Shown: positions 33,422-44,446 of the stretch, piece by piece
Layout: each line of letters starts with the position of its first letter
Numbering within the stretch: position 1 is the stretch's first letter
Source: Ophiostoma sp. CBS 140.51
Taxonomy: Eukaryota > Ascomycota > Sordariomycetes > Ophiostomatales > Ophiostomataceae
Assembly (NCBI GenBank): GCA_029298735.1
Contig: JANSLP010000240.1
Location: 1 to 52,156, forward strand
Direction of reading: 5' to 3'
DNA: 52,156 bases
The notes under the pieces: generated by a model
The model's database searches: none
Seen by the model: only the letters and a program-made list of their open reading frames with translations
Told to the model about the DNA's origin: nothing
Program-made: the position numbers and the translations under genes

Positions 33422-36400
33422 ATGGCGGAAACCTACGACGTCGGCACCCGGGCGTGGCAGCCCGATGCCACAGAGGGCTGGGTAGCTTCCGAGGTCGTGA
33501 AGAAGGACGTCCAGGGCTCCAAAGTCATCCTGGAGTTTAAGCTAGAGAGTGGCGAGGTACGTTTGCTCCCGGAGCGAGCTCTTGAAGGAAAGCAATGTTG
33601 AGAAGAGCCCAAGGCTGACCAAATCTTGAATAGATAAAAACCGTCGAGGTCACCGCAGAAGCTCTGGCAAAGGGCAGCGATCCGTCCCTGCCACCACTGA
33701 TGAACCCAACAATCCTCGAAGCCAGCGACGACTTGACAAACCTGTCCCATTTGAACGAGCCTGCCGGTAAGTTTTTGTTTTGCTCTCGGAGCTTCTGGTT
33801 ATACAGCCCCTCAGGGCTTTTTTGCGGCGTCCAAGCTAACATGGGTCCTCCCTCATCACAGTTCTCCAAGCCATCCGCCTTCGCTACGCCCAGAAGGAAA
33901 TCTACACATACTCCGGCATTGTTTTAATAGCAACAAATCCCTTTGCCCGTGTCGACTCCCTCTACGTCCATGGCATGGTCCAGGTCTACGCTGGCAAGCA
34001 GCGTGCTACCCAGGCCCCCCATCTGTTCGCCATTGCCGAGGAGGCCTTCATCGACATGCTGCGCGACAACAAGAACCAGACCATTGTCGTCTCTGGTGAA
34101 TCTGGTGCTGGTAAAACTGTCAGCGCAAAGTACATCATGCGCTACTTCGCGACGCGCGAGTCACCCTCCAACCCGGGTTTTCGTTCCAAGAAGGGCCCCG
34201 ATGCCATGAGTAAGACCGAGGAGCAGATCCTGGCCACAAATCCCATCATGGAAGCTTTCGGCAACGCCAAGACCACTCGCAACGACAACTCTTCCCGTTT
34301 CGGCAAGTACATTGAGATCATGTTCGACGACAAGACCAACATCATCGGCGCCAAGATCCGCACCTACCTGCTCGAGCGCTCGCGTCTCGTCTTTCAGCCC
34401 CTCAAGGAGCGCAACTATCACATTTTTTACCAGCTCGTTGCTGGTGTCACCGATGAGCAGCGCAAGGAGCTCGACATCCTCCCCGTTGACCAGTTCGAGT
34501 ACCTCAACCAGGGTAATACCCCGACCATTGACGGCGTCGACGACAAGGCCGAGTTCCTCGCCACCAAGGCTTCGCTCAAGACGATTGGCATCGACGAGGC
34601 CGAGCAGGATGACATCTTCAAGCTGCTGGCTGGTCTGCTGCACCTGGGCAACATCAAGATTGGTTCCACACGCACCGACGCCGTCCTGTCTGCGACTGAG
34701 CCTGCGCTCATCAAGGCTTGCGACATCCTCGGCATCAACGCATCGGAGTTCGCCCGCTGGATTGTCAAGAAGCAACTGATTACCCGCGGCGACAAGATCA
34801 TCTCCAACCTGTCCCCCGCCCAGGCCTTTGTCGTCCGTGATTCCGTCGCCAAGTACATCTACTCCAGCCTGTTCGACTGGCTTGTGGAGGTCATCAACAA
34901 CAGCTTGGCCACCGAGCAGGTCCTGAGCCGCGTGAAGGCTTTCATTGGTGTGCTCGATATCTACGGTTTCGAGCACTTCGCCAAGAACTCATTTGAGCAG
35001 TTCTGTATTAACTACGCCAACGAAAAGCTGCAGCAGGAATTCAACCAGCACGTCTTTAAACTTGAGCAGGAGGAGTACCTGCGGGAAAAGATTGACTGGA
35101 CCTTTATTGACTTCTCCGACAATCAGCCGTGTATTGACCTTATTGAAGGCAAGATGGGCATCCTGTCGCTGCTCGACGAAGAGTCCCGTCTGCCCATGGG
35201 CTCCGACGAGCAGTTCGTCCACAAGCTTCACCAGAACTTCGCCCAGGACAACAAGAACAAGTTCTACAAGAAGCCCAGATTCGGCAAGTCATCCTTCACG
35301 GTCTGCCACTACGCCGTCGACGTCACCTACGAGTCCGAGGGCTTTATCGACAAGAACCGCGACACCGTCCCCGACGAGCACCTCGCTGTGCTGCGCGCCT
35401 CTAGCAACAAGTTCCTTACCCGTGTCCTCGAGGCTGCCTCGGCCGTCCGCGAGAAGGACCTGGCCTCGTCTGCTACCACTGCTGTCAAGCCGGCTGCCGG
35501 CCGTCGCATTGGTGTCGCCGTGAATCGCAAGCCTACTCTGGGTGGTATCTTCCGCTCCTCGCTCATTGAGCTGATGAACACAATCAACAACACCGATGTG
35601 CATTACATCCGTTGTATCAAGCCCAACGAAGCCAAGGAGGCCTGGAAGTTTGAGGGTCCCATGGTTCTTAGCCAGCTTCGTGCGTGCGGTGTCCTCGAGA
35701 CTGTCCGCATCAGCACAGCTGGTTACCCGACTCGTTGGACCTACGAAGAGTTTGCCCTCCGCTACTACATGCTCGTCCACTCGTCCCAGTGGACCTCGGA
35801 GATCCGCCAAATGGCCGACGCTATCCTGACCAAGGCTCTGGGCACCAGCACGGGCAAAGGCGTCGACAAGTACCAGCTGGGTCTGACCAAGATCTTCTTC
35901 CGCGCCGGTATGCTCGCCTTCCTCGAGAACCTGCGCACCACCCGCCTGAACGACTGTGCCACTTTGATCCAGAAGAACCTGCGCGCCAAGTACTACCGCC
36001 GCCGCTACCTTGCGGCCCGCGAGGCCATCATCAAGGTCCAGGCTGCCGCTCGCGCCTACAACGCTCGCCGTCGTGCCCAGGAGCTGCGCACGATCCAGGC
36101 AGCTACCACCATCCAGCGTGTGTGGCGTGGCCAGAAGCAGCGCAAGGAGTTCTTGCGCATTCGCGCCGATGTCGTGCTGGCTCAGTCCGCCTTCAAGGGC
36201 TACCTGCGGCGCAAGGAGATTATGGAGACCCGTCTCGGCAATGCCGCCCTTGTCATTCAGAGAGTCTGGCGCTCGCGCCGTGCTATGCGTGTCTGGCGCT
36301 CGTACCGCAACAAGGTTGTCCTTGTTCAGAGCCTGTGGCGTGGTCGCAAGGCCCGTCGCGAGTACAAGACCATTCGCGAGGAGGCTCGCGATCTGAAGCA

Positions 36401-38446
36401 GATCTCGTACAAGCTGGAGAACAAGGTCGTGGAGCTGACGCAGTCACTGGGCACCATGAAGGCCCAGAACAAGGAGCTCAAGAGCCAAGTCGAGAGCTAC
36501 CAGGGCCAGATCAAGTCATGGCAGACACGCCACAAGGACCTGGAGCAGAAGACCAAGGAACTGCAGACCGAGGCCAACCAGGCCGGTATTGCTGCTGCCC
36601 GTCTCTCGCAGATGGAGGACGAGATGAAGAAGCTGCAGCTCAGCTTCGACGAGTCGACGACCAACGTGCGCCGGATGCAGAAGGAGGAGCAGGACCTCAA
36701 GGACTCGCTCCGTGCCACCAGTACCGAGCTTGAGACTGCCCGGCAAGAGGTCACCAAGTCCGAGGCCGAGAAGAACAGCCTTCGCCAGCAGCTTGCCGAC
36801 ATGCAGGAGGCTCTGGAGCAGGCCCGTCGCTCTGCACCTATTATGAACGGTGATATGAACGGCGCCGCCAACGACGTCAACGGTGCTCAGCCGGTCGCCA
36901 ACGGCCTAATCAACCTGGTTTCGTCCAAGAAGCCCTCGAAGCGCCGCAGCGCCGGTGCCGAGCCGCGCGAGGTGGACCGCTACAGCACAACCTACAACCC
37001 GAGACCCGTCTCGATGGCCGTCACTGGCCGCCAGAATGGTGCTGGCGTCGACAACGTGGAGCTCGAGCTCGAGGGTCTGCTGGCCGACGAGGAGGGCTTG
37101 AACGAGGAGGTGACGCTGGGTCTGATCCGCAACCTCAAGATCCCGTCGCCCAACACGACACCGCCGCCGTCGGACAAGGAGGTGCTCTTCCCGTCGTACC
37201 TGATCAACCTGGTGACGTCCGAGATGTGGAACAACGGCTTTGTCAAGGAGTCGGAGCGTTTCCTGGCCAATGTTATGCAGTCAATCCAGCAGGAGGTGAT
37301 GGAGCACGATGGCGAGGACGCGATCAACCCTGGCGCATTCTGGCTGTCCAACGTGCACGAGATGCTCTCGTTTGTGTTCCTGGCGGAAGACTGGTATGAG
37401 CAGCAGAAGACGGACAACTACGAGTACGACCGCCTTCTTGAGATTGTCAAGCACGATCTGGAGAGTCTTGAGTTCAACATCTACCACACGTGGATGAAGG
37501 TGCTGAAGAAGAGACTGCAGAAGATGATCATCCCGGCCATCATTGAGTCGCAGTCCCTGCCCGGTTTCGTGACGAACGAGAACAACCGGTTCCTCGGCAA
37601 GCTGCTGCAGACCAACTCAGCCCCTGCGTACAGCATGGATAACCTCCTGAGTCTGCTGAACAGCGTGTACCGCGCTATGAAGGCGTACTACCTGGAGGAC
37701 AGCATTATCACGCAGACGGTGACGGAGCTGCTGCGCCTTGTTGGCGTGACGGCGTTCAACGACCTGCTGATGCGCCGCAACTTCCTTTCGTGGAAGCGTG
37801 GTCTCCAGATCAACTACAACATTACCCGTATTGAAGAATGGTGCAAGAGCCACGACATGCCCGAGGGCACTCTGCAGCTGGAGCACTTGATGGTAAGTGA
37901 TGCGGCACTCCACTGATAGAGATGATACGTTTGCTAACTACTTCCTCAACAGCAAGCGACGAAGCTCCTGCAGCTCAAGAAGGCCACCCTGAACGATATT
38001 GAGATTATCCAAGATATCTGCTGGATGTATGTATACCCCTCTTCGTCTTCCCAACATTGTTCACATTGATACTAACCCTCCCCAGGCTCTCTCCCAACCA
38101 GATCCAGAAGCTGCTGAACCAGTACCTGGTCGCCGACTACGAGCAGCCTATTAACGGCGAGATCATGAAGGCGGTCGCCTCCAAGGTCAACGAAAAGGGC
38201 GATGTGCTGCTGCTGCAGGCTGTCGATATGGACGACAGTGGTCCGTACGAGATTGCCGAGCCGCGTGTGATTATGGCCCTCGAGACCTACACGCCGTCGT
38301 GGCTGCAGACCCCGAGACTCAAGCGCCTGGCCGAGATTGTCTCGGCGCAAGCGATTGCGCAGGAGAAGCAGGACTTTGACTACGAGGAGCAGCCGGAGCT
38401 TGCCGACGTTGACGAGATGCCCGAGGCCATTGAGGCGAGCGCCTAG
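33422..38446 (+). CDS. MYO2: Class V myosin heavy chain
   Basis: Class V myosin carries secretory vesicles, vacuoles and other cargo along actin to the hyphal tip. Exons are 33422-33556, 33634-33766, 33862-37892, 37953-38026 and 38086-38446, encoding 1577 aa, normal for the family. An SH3-like N-terminal subdomain (TRAWQPDATEGWVASEVV) leads into the motor. The P-loop GESGAGKT is at residues 168-175, with switch I NDNSSRFGK and switch II DIYGFEHF, then the actin-site segment NNTDVHYIRCIKPN. About six IQ motifs span residues 785-925 and should bind calmodulin or light chains. A coiled coil follows to about 1080. The globular cargo tail with the DIL domain (about 1270-1500) ends in an acidic tail (EEQPELADVDEMPEAIEAS). 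Intron 4 splits the ATG of the conserved WMLSPNQIQKLLNQY. The first ATG follows CATC and starts the conserved N-terminus. Confidence 0.97.
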
Positions 38447-39806
38447 AGAGCGACGCTTGGACTCCGGTCGAAGCTGCCCCAACCCGAGGACTCGCCGACA
38501 ACAGTTCTTCTTGCGCCCTTTGACAGCAACCGGAGTATGAGCCGTGGTCGAAGCCGCAACAGGAAGATCAAGACTATCGACAAGAACTTTTACTCTAGCA
38601 AAGGCAAGGCCAACCGGATTAGCTCGCTGAATCTCCGCCGGATACGACCTCGACCTCGAACAGAATCTCTGCTGGACTCGACCTTTGAAGAAAACGAAAG
38701 CGAACCACTATACACGCAGCACTTGTACGATGATGATAGAAAAAAGAACGGCGGGAAGGAAAATGTACAATGACAAATGTAATAGCTAGACTTTTTTCCT
38801 TTATTTTCTTTTCGGGGTTGGGTGGATTCTTTTTGAGCTGTTTTTTGGGCTTTTCTCGGCCTTCGGGGAGGTTGATTCTGTCTTACATTCTCACATCACA
38901 TCCTCACCGTCACCCACCATCCCTTCTTATCATCACCTTTTTTGCCTTTTTTTTGCTTTATTCTTTATTTTGGCATTGCGCTTTTTTGTTTGCTTTTTGC
39001 TTTTCTACTCTTGGAGGAAACTGGTTACTGGCCCATCCCGCTCCATATTCTACTCTGGCGTGTTCTTTGTTTTTCAGTACCCATGTCCTATTCTTTTTTC
39101 ACCTTTTAACGCCTTTTCTGCCCATTACTACTACATTTTAAAGACTATTCCATCTCTCATTCTTCTCCCGAGTGTCTTTTTGTCTTGTATTTCAAGAGTA
39201 TGTTTTGGACCTTCTCTCATCTCTACTCTGGTGGTTGTTCTTGGTATTTTCCTACGTCATTCTCATTTTGTATGGGGAAATGGACATCTTGAACTTCGAA
39301 GGCGATCCCAATAGACAGGCGGCAATCCCTTTTTTTCAACGTTGGGTGGTAGCAATAGACAGTTATGAAATAACGCAACTTTAACAGTCAATAACTGCAC
39401 CTATAAGCATAACGAAATTAATTGAAGCAAGTGAGAAGGCATGACATTGAAGATGGATGCTGTTCGCGATGTTAGAGATCCTTTCGCGGCACATGATTGG
39501 CTGGCGGGCGATTTTCACTTTTTTTAATGGGGTAAAAATCTGCCTTCGCAGTCAACATAAAAAAAGTTGGCGTAGCTCCTCGCCGAACTAGACTATTTTA
39601 CGCCTTCAATAAATCTCGATAAATCTCGAAAAATACAATATAATTCTAGATTACCCAGTATTTCTGACTTTGCCAGTATCGCCGGCCAATTGCCCATCAC
39701 TGGTCCTCGGCCATATCTGCTCTAGACATCCATCCACTTCAGTTCCCACCACAACGCATCTCATCTCATCTTCACACACACTCTCTCATACACACCCTCA
39801 CACACC
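38447..39806. other. MYO2-FAP7 intergenic region
   Basis: This 1.36 kb starts with MYO2 3' UTR, continues T-rich, and ends in the CT/CA-rich FAP7 leader. A 10-bp tandem pair (ATAAATCTCG twice) lies at 39609-39628 in an A/T-rich block before FAP7. No gene is seen. Confidence 0.6.
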
Positions 39807-40510
39807 ATGGCAGACGACGCTCCTGCCACCACTGCCCCGCCGCGGCGCAACCCCAACATCATCATCACCGGTACCCCCGGCACGGGAAAGACGACCCACT
39901 GCGAGGCCCTCGCCACGCGCATCGCCGAGGCCACAGCTGATGGTCCGGACGCTGTCCTGACCGAACTCCGCCATATTGCCGTCAACGACGTCGTCCGCGA
40001 CCGCAACTGCCACGACGGCTACGACAATGAGTACCAGAGCTGGCTGGTCGACGAAGACCGTCTCCTGGATGAGCTCGAGCCGGACATGACCAGCGAGCGC
40101 GGCGGCTGCATTGTCGACTGGCACGCCTGCGACCTGTTCCCGGCCAGCTGGGTTGACCTCGTGGTTGTCTTGACGGCCGATACGGAGTCTCTCTATGACC
40201 GTCTGGCACTAAGGTACTTTTTTTCTTGTCCTCGCTTCACTCGCTTTTCTCTCCTTTTATGTCCTCGCTTCGCTCGTTGACTTCACGTACTGACGACCTT
40301 AGAAAATACCCCGAGGCCAAGATGCAGGAAAACATTGACGCCGAAATCATGCAAGTCCTGCTCCAGGAAGCGCACGAGGCGTTTGACGAGGGAATGGTCG
40401 TCGAGCTGGCGTCCAACACGCCGGACGACATGGAGGCAAACGTCGACCGGATCGTGGCATGGATTACCCAGTGGCGCAAGGACCAGGGCGTCGACAAGAA
40501 GGAAGAGTAG
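39807..40510 (+). CDS. FAP7: Fap7/hCINAP adenylate kinase-like ribosome assembly factor
   Basis: Fap7 (human AK6/hCINAP) binds Rps14 and acts in late 20S to 18S rRNA maturation in pre-40S particles; it has adenylate kinase or ATPase activity. Exons are 39807-40213 and 40303-40510, encoding 204 aa. The Walker A loop GTPGTGKT is at residues 22-29. The family mark NDVVRD follows, then CIVDWHACDLFP and the lid arginine-containing segment YDRLALRKYPEAKMQENIDAE across the splice site. The C-terminal helix AWITQWRKDQG and an acidic tail close it. The 89-nt intron has a GTACTT donor and contains a 16-nt direct repeat. The ATG context is CACCATGG. HAM1 follows on the same strand. Confidence 0.96.
40228..40276. 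repeat. 16-nt direct repeat within the FAP7 intron
   Basis: GTCCTCGCTTCACTCG at 40228-40243 recurs as GTCCTCGCTTCGCTCG at 40261-40276, with one mismatch. It looks like a small tandem duplication inside the intron and changes no coding sequence. Confidence 0.85.
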
Positions 40511-41133
40511 AGGAGAGAGAGTTTAGGCTCTCCTCTAATCTTTCTCGTCATTTTTTATGTCTTTACGACGGTTTGTTCTTTCAAGGGTTGCACAAAAGTT
40601 TCTGTTTTTTCATGGGCATATAAATGTTACGGCGTTTCTTTTTTTTTACTAGAAGGGTATGGAATAGAAATGTGGGAATTCGATATGAACCTCGTCTCAT
40701 AACTATGTATAAAGTGAAAGGTATGATGTGATGAGATGAGATGTCAGTATGAAGTAGTTAAAGAAGGTACGTCGTCTGGCTGACAAATGCCGGTGATTCA
40801 TGCGGAAGGTGCGCCCCGCCACCAAAAGCTTGTGCCTGCCGCCACCGGCCATTTGCGATTGCGGGCGGTTTTTAGGACTGGTATCAACAAATTTCTTATC
40901 TACAATCGCCAAGTACAACGCACTCACTTGCAACCACTCAACACACTTTCGGAGTCCACCGCATAACGACTTACAGAAGAGCCTCAGCCTTGTTCCGTTC
41001 CTTTTGAATTACAAATCAGTTTGAACTGAAGCTCTGTTCACTCCTTTTGCGTCTTCTTTTTTTGTCTTCCAAAAAGACATGCCACTTTATTCTTCTTCAT
41101 AAACATCTTCTCTCATACACACCCACCACCACC
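40511..41133. other. FAP7-HAM1 intergenic region
   Basis: This 623-nt space holds the FAP7 terminator (T-rich, about 40540-40650), a short GATGAGAT repeat near 40728-40740, and the HAM1 promoter with a CA-rich leader. No gene is seen. Confidence 0.6.
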
Positions 41134-41769
41134 ATGGCCACCCCGATTACTCTCAACTTCGTCACTGGCAATGCCAACAAGCTCGCCGAGGTCAAGGCGA
41201 TCCTCGAGCCGGCCGGTGGTGACTCCAACATTACCGTCACCAGCCGCAAGGTTGACCTCATTGAGATCCAGGCGGGGTCCATGGAAGAAGTCACCTTGGA
41301 CAAGTGCCGCCGCGCCGTCGAGCTAATCCAGGGCCCTGTGCTGGTTGAGGACACTTGCTTGTGCTTTGACGCCTTGAACGGCCTGCCGGGAGCATACATT
41401 AAGTGGTTCATGGCGAGCCTGGGCCACGAGGGGCTGAACAAGCTGCTGGCGGGCCACGAGGACAAGGGCGCCAAGGCGGTGTGCACGTTTGCGTACTGCA
41501 AGGGCCCCGGCGAGGAGCCGATTTTGTTCCAGGGCATTACGCAGGGCAAGATTGTGCCTGCCCGCGGTCCGGCCAACTTTGGTGAGTTTTCAGCGTGACC
41601 TTATAGATGTAAAGTGCTCGGCACTAACACTCCAGGCTGGGACCCAATCTTTGAGTACGAGGGTGAGACGTATGCCGAGATGGACAAGGCAAAGAAGAAC
41701 ACCATCTCTCACCGCTACAAGGCCCTGCAGAAGCTGCGGGAGTTCTTTGCCAACGAGGCGAGCGCATAA
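41134..41769 (+). CDS. HAM1: Inosine/xanthosine triphosphate pyrophosphatase
   Basis: Ham1 (ITPA) hydrolyses ITP, dITP and XTP to monophosphates and so keeps deaminated purines out of nucleic acids. Exons 41134-41581 and 41636-41769 encode 193 aa, the usual length. The nucleotide-binding start FVTGNANKLAEVKAIL is at residues 9-24. The metal and active-site segments VLVEDTCLCFDALNGLPGAY and IKWFM follow. The GWDPIF motif is created at the splice junction (G|GC TGG GAC). The C-terminal NTISHRYKALQKLREFF carries the base-recognition S-H-R. The 54-nt intron has a GTGAGT donor and a CTAAC branch. The ATG follows CACC. It converges on the C78 peptidase gene. Confidence 0.97.
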
Positions 41770-42102
41770 GAAGCACTTCACGGTGAAGTTGATATGGCAT
41801 GACCAAAGTGTAATGACAAAAATAGAATTTAATAAAATGGAGGCATAATGCGATACCCAATGCTAAAGAAGGGCATCAATGAAAGGCCAGAGGGGCGACA
41901 AAAATGTAATCAAAATAAAGCAAAACGCTCGTGTATCGCTAATCCAGCATTTATTCTGCTGCGCTCAATGAAATCCACTGTGAATTCAGTGATGCCCCGG
42001 TATAAACTGTGTAAACAATGGCATAGGCAGGATTTTGTTCAGTCGATTTTGATAATAAAAACGCTCATCTCCAAAAAATACGGCATGCCCGCTGTGCTTT
42101 TC
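41770..42102. other. Convergent 3' region HAM1/C78 peptidase
   Basis: This 333-nt A/T-rich space lies between converging stop codons. Several AATAAA-like words occur, consistent with poly(A) sites. No gene is seen. Confidence 0.6.
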
Positions 42103-44446
42103 CTATAGCGCAGGAGGTGCCGCTGGAGGTGCCGTTGGACTCTTTTCAACGGGAAGTTCATAGTCATAGTCTTTGGCCATGGGTTGTAGTCTGTGTCTTG
42201 TCAGTACTTACATACATTATATTGAATCAATAGAGGAAGGAAACATACTTGAGAATCTCAAATGCACGGTATCGAGAGAGGTATCGTGTACCCCGCCGGT
42301 AGGGCCGAAGAAGCTGGTCAGGCAGCCGCTGCTGTCGGCTCACAAAACGGGCCATGGCCGAGCCGTTGCGGAAAATAGGGTCAAACACAAGCAGATTCAC
42401 CTCTCCTGTAGTCGTCTTCTCGATACCGATAATCGTGAGCGAGTGGCCCGGGTGCTGCCAGTAGATCGGAGGCAAGGTTGTGGCCCGTACTTTGGCTCCT
42501 GGCTGGTAGAAGCCTTTGCTGAAGTAGTGCTCCACGTCGCGCAGTAGTGAGTCTCTGGACTTTTCTGGCGTCTTATGCTTGAAGGCATTTATGCTGCAGG
42601 GAATGTTGAGACTCTGGAACAAGGCCACCGCCTCTGGCGTACCAATGTACTTGCGCGTCAAGCGGATGCCGCCCGTCTCGATGCGGCCCCGAGAGTTGAT
42701 GCCCTGGTCCCACGCATTCTCAATCATGTCCTGGAGGTCAAACACACTCGGCAAGTCTTTAAGAAATGCATCGTGGCCAGGGAACTTAGTTCCAATAATG
42801 TACGATGTCATCGTCTGGATGTTGCGGTATCCACAGAAGCCGCCTTCTTTCGGTAACCTAGACACGTGCTGTACACAAGGGTCGCAAAGGTAGGCGTACT
42901 CCGTGGTGGGATTCTGCTCAAGAAGGCCCTGGAGAAAAGGGATCATTCCTATAAGAGTGTCAGGTTCATTCAGAGATAAATGTTATTCAAAACCCGCTTC
43001 GATCGTTTACTCACCTTCATGGCGGACACCCCATTCTTTCTTGAGATACACTGCGAGCGCGTCCGGCATTCGATCTTCCATGGCAAATTTGCCGAGCTCT
43101 GCCTTACCGAGACGCTTCGGAACTTCAGACACGGGTGCCATCGTCTTAGCGGTGCCATTCTTAGTGCTCGAAGAATGCCGGTGCCGGTGGACGAGCGGTA
43201 TGACGGCCTTATCCTTTTCCTTGTCCCGGTCCCCGCGTGCTCGCTCCTTCTCATCCGACGAGCTATGCTTCCTTGGGTCGAAACCAGAGAACTTGGCCAG
43301 GAAGGAGCGGACAGTCGTGGATGGTTTGTGAGACAGATAAGTCTGGTGCGAGCCACTATTCTGCCCCAGCGAGGAAAGACCCAGCTCACCCGTGTGAACT
43401 CGCCCACGTCCACGGCCGCGCTCTTGATTTCGTTGATGCTCCCGCCGCTCCCGGTGCCGCTCACGACTGTCATCGCGTGGCGATGGTGCCGGTGCTGGTG
43501 CCCTCCGGCTTTCTGTGGCACCTGAAAGCTTCACAGCACTGACAGACTTGGCCGAATCCGTCGACATTCGCGACGATGAGCGTTGTGACCGCCGCTGTAC
43601 TGGTGGAACGGACGATGCGCGTGTACTAGACATGCCTTGTGCGCCGCCGTCAAAATTGAGTGCCCGTGTCCGTGTCCGAGGCGGGTTGGCGGACTTTCTC
43701 GGTGCTGCTGCTGCGAGTGATTTTGCATTGTCTTTGCCCTTGCTAATCATATCGTTGTCGTCCACTACCGGTACCTCTGGGTACTCCAGCGCCGCATGTA
43801 GGTCAACGTGGTAGGCCATCTCAGACACTAACACGGACTCGTGGCACCCCTCCACGGTGCAGTCTGCGAATTGAGAGTCGTCATAGACGTTTCTTAGGTC
43901 GTCGTTGTCGCTCATACTGTCGCTGTCCTCGGGCAACCCACTGATGACGACAGAGGTCGTAGCGACACCGGACGCAGCACCGGTTATAGGAGCAGCACCA
44001 GCTCCGACTGACGCAGGCCGTGATGAAGACGATGAGCCCATCTTCTTTCGTGGCTTGACATATGCGGCTTTGGCTTTGCCGTTGCCGTTGCTGTTGCTGT
44101 TGACACGGATGTCGTAGTCGTGGCTGGAACGTGGTCCGGAGCTGCCAAGCCGACTATTAGACCCGCTACTACACTGAGGCGGGCAGTTGTCTTCTGGATG
44201 TGCGTCCTCCACGTGCTTCTGGATTTCCACGTTTTCTCGTTAGCAGGTCGTCTCCATTTGCACAATCGCTGGTTGTTGTAGGGAAAAGGTGTAAAAATGT
44301 GAGGAAAATAAGAAAAGAAAGTGAAAAGATAAAAATGTTGGAGAAATGATCAGGTGCGAGAAACTCACCATCAATGGACCATATTCTGCCGACTGCAAAC
44401 CACAAAAAGGACAGGTAAAAATAGCGTCAGCGTCTGTTGGCGGCAT
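42103..44446 (-). CDS. ZUP1: C78-family cysteine peptidase with N-terminal zinc fingers (ZUP1/ZUFSP-like)
   Basis: The C-terminal half is a peptidase C78 domain, the family of UFM1-specific proteases and the K63-ubiquitin-specific deubiquitinase ZUP1 (ZUFSP). Exons are 44446-44369, 44218-43015, 42948-42249 and 42190-42103, encoding 689 aa. A C2H2 finger (CPFC...HVEDAH) is completed only if exon 2 starts at 44218. A second C2H2-like finger lies at Cys146, Cys151, His163 and His167. A long Ser/Arg-rich disordered middle follows. The catalytic Cys466 is in GFCGYRNIQT, His596 in QHPGHSL and Asp617 in LLVFDP. The 130- and 21-residue spacing fits the human ZUP1 triad as I recall it. An in-frame upstream ATG at 44557 would add 37 mostly basic residues. 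The zinc fingers and triad favour ZUP1 over UFM1 proteases. Confidence 0.9.

Noticed and set aside
44218..44228. Alternative exon 2 start of the C78 peptidase beginning EIQKHVED
   Set aside because: The upstream AG (after CTAACG) would put exon 2 in the wrong phase relative to exon 1; the acceptor at 44219 keeps phase and gives a proper C2H2 spacing.
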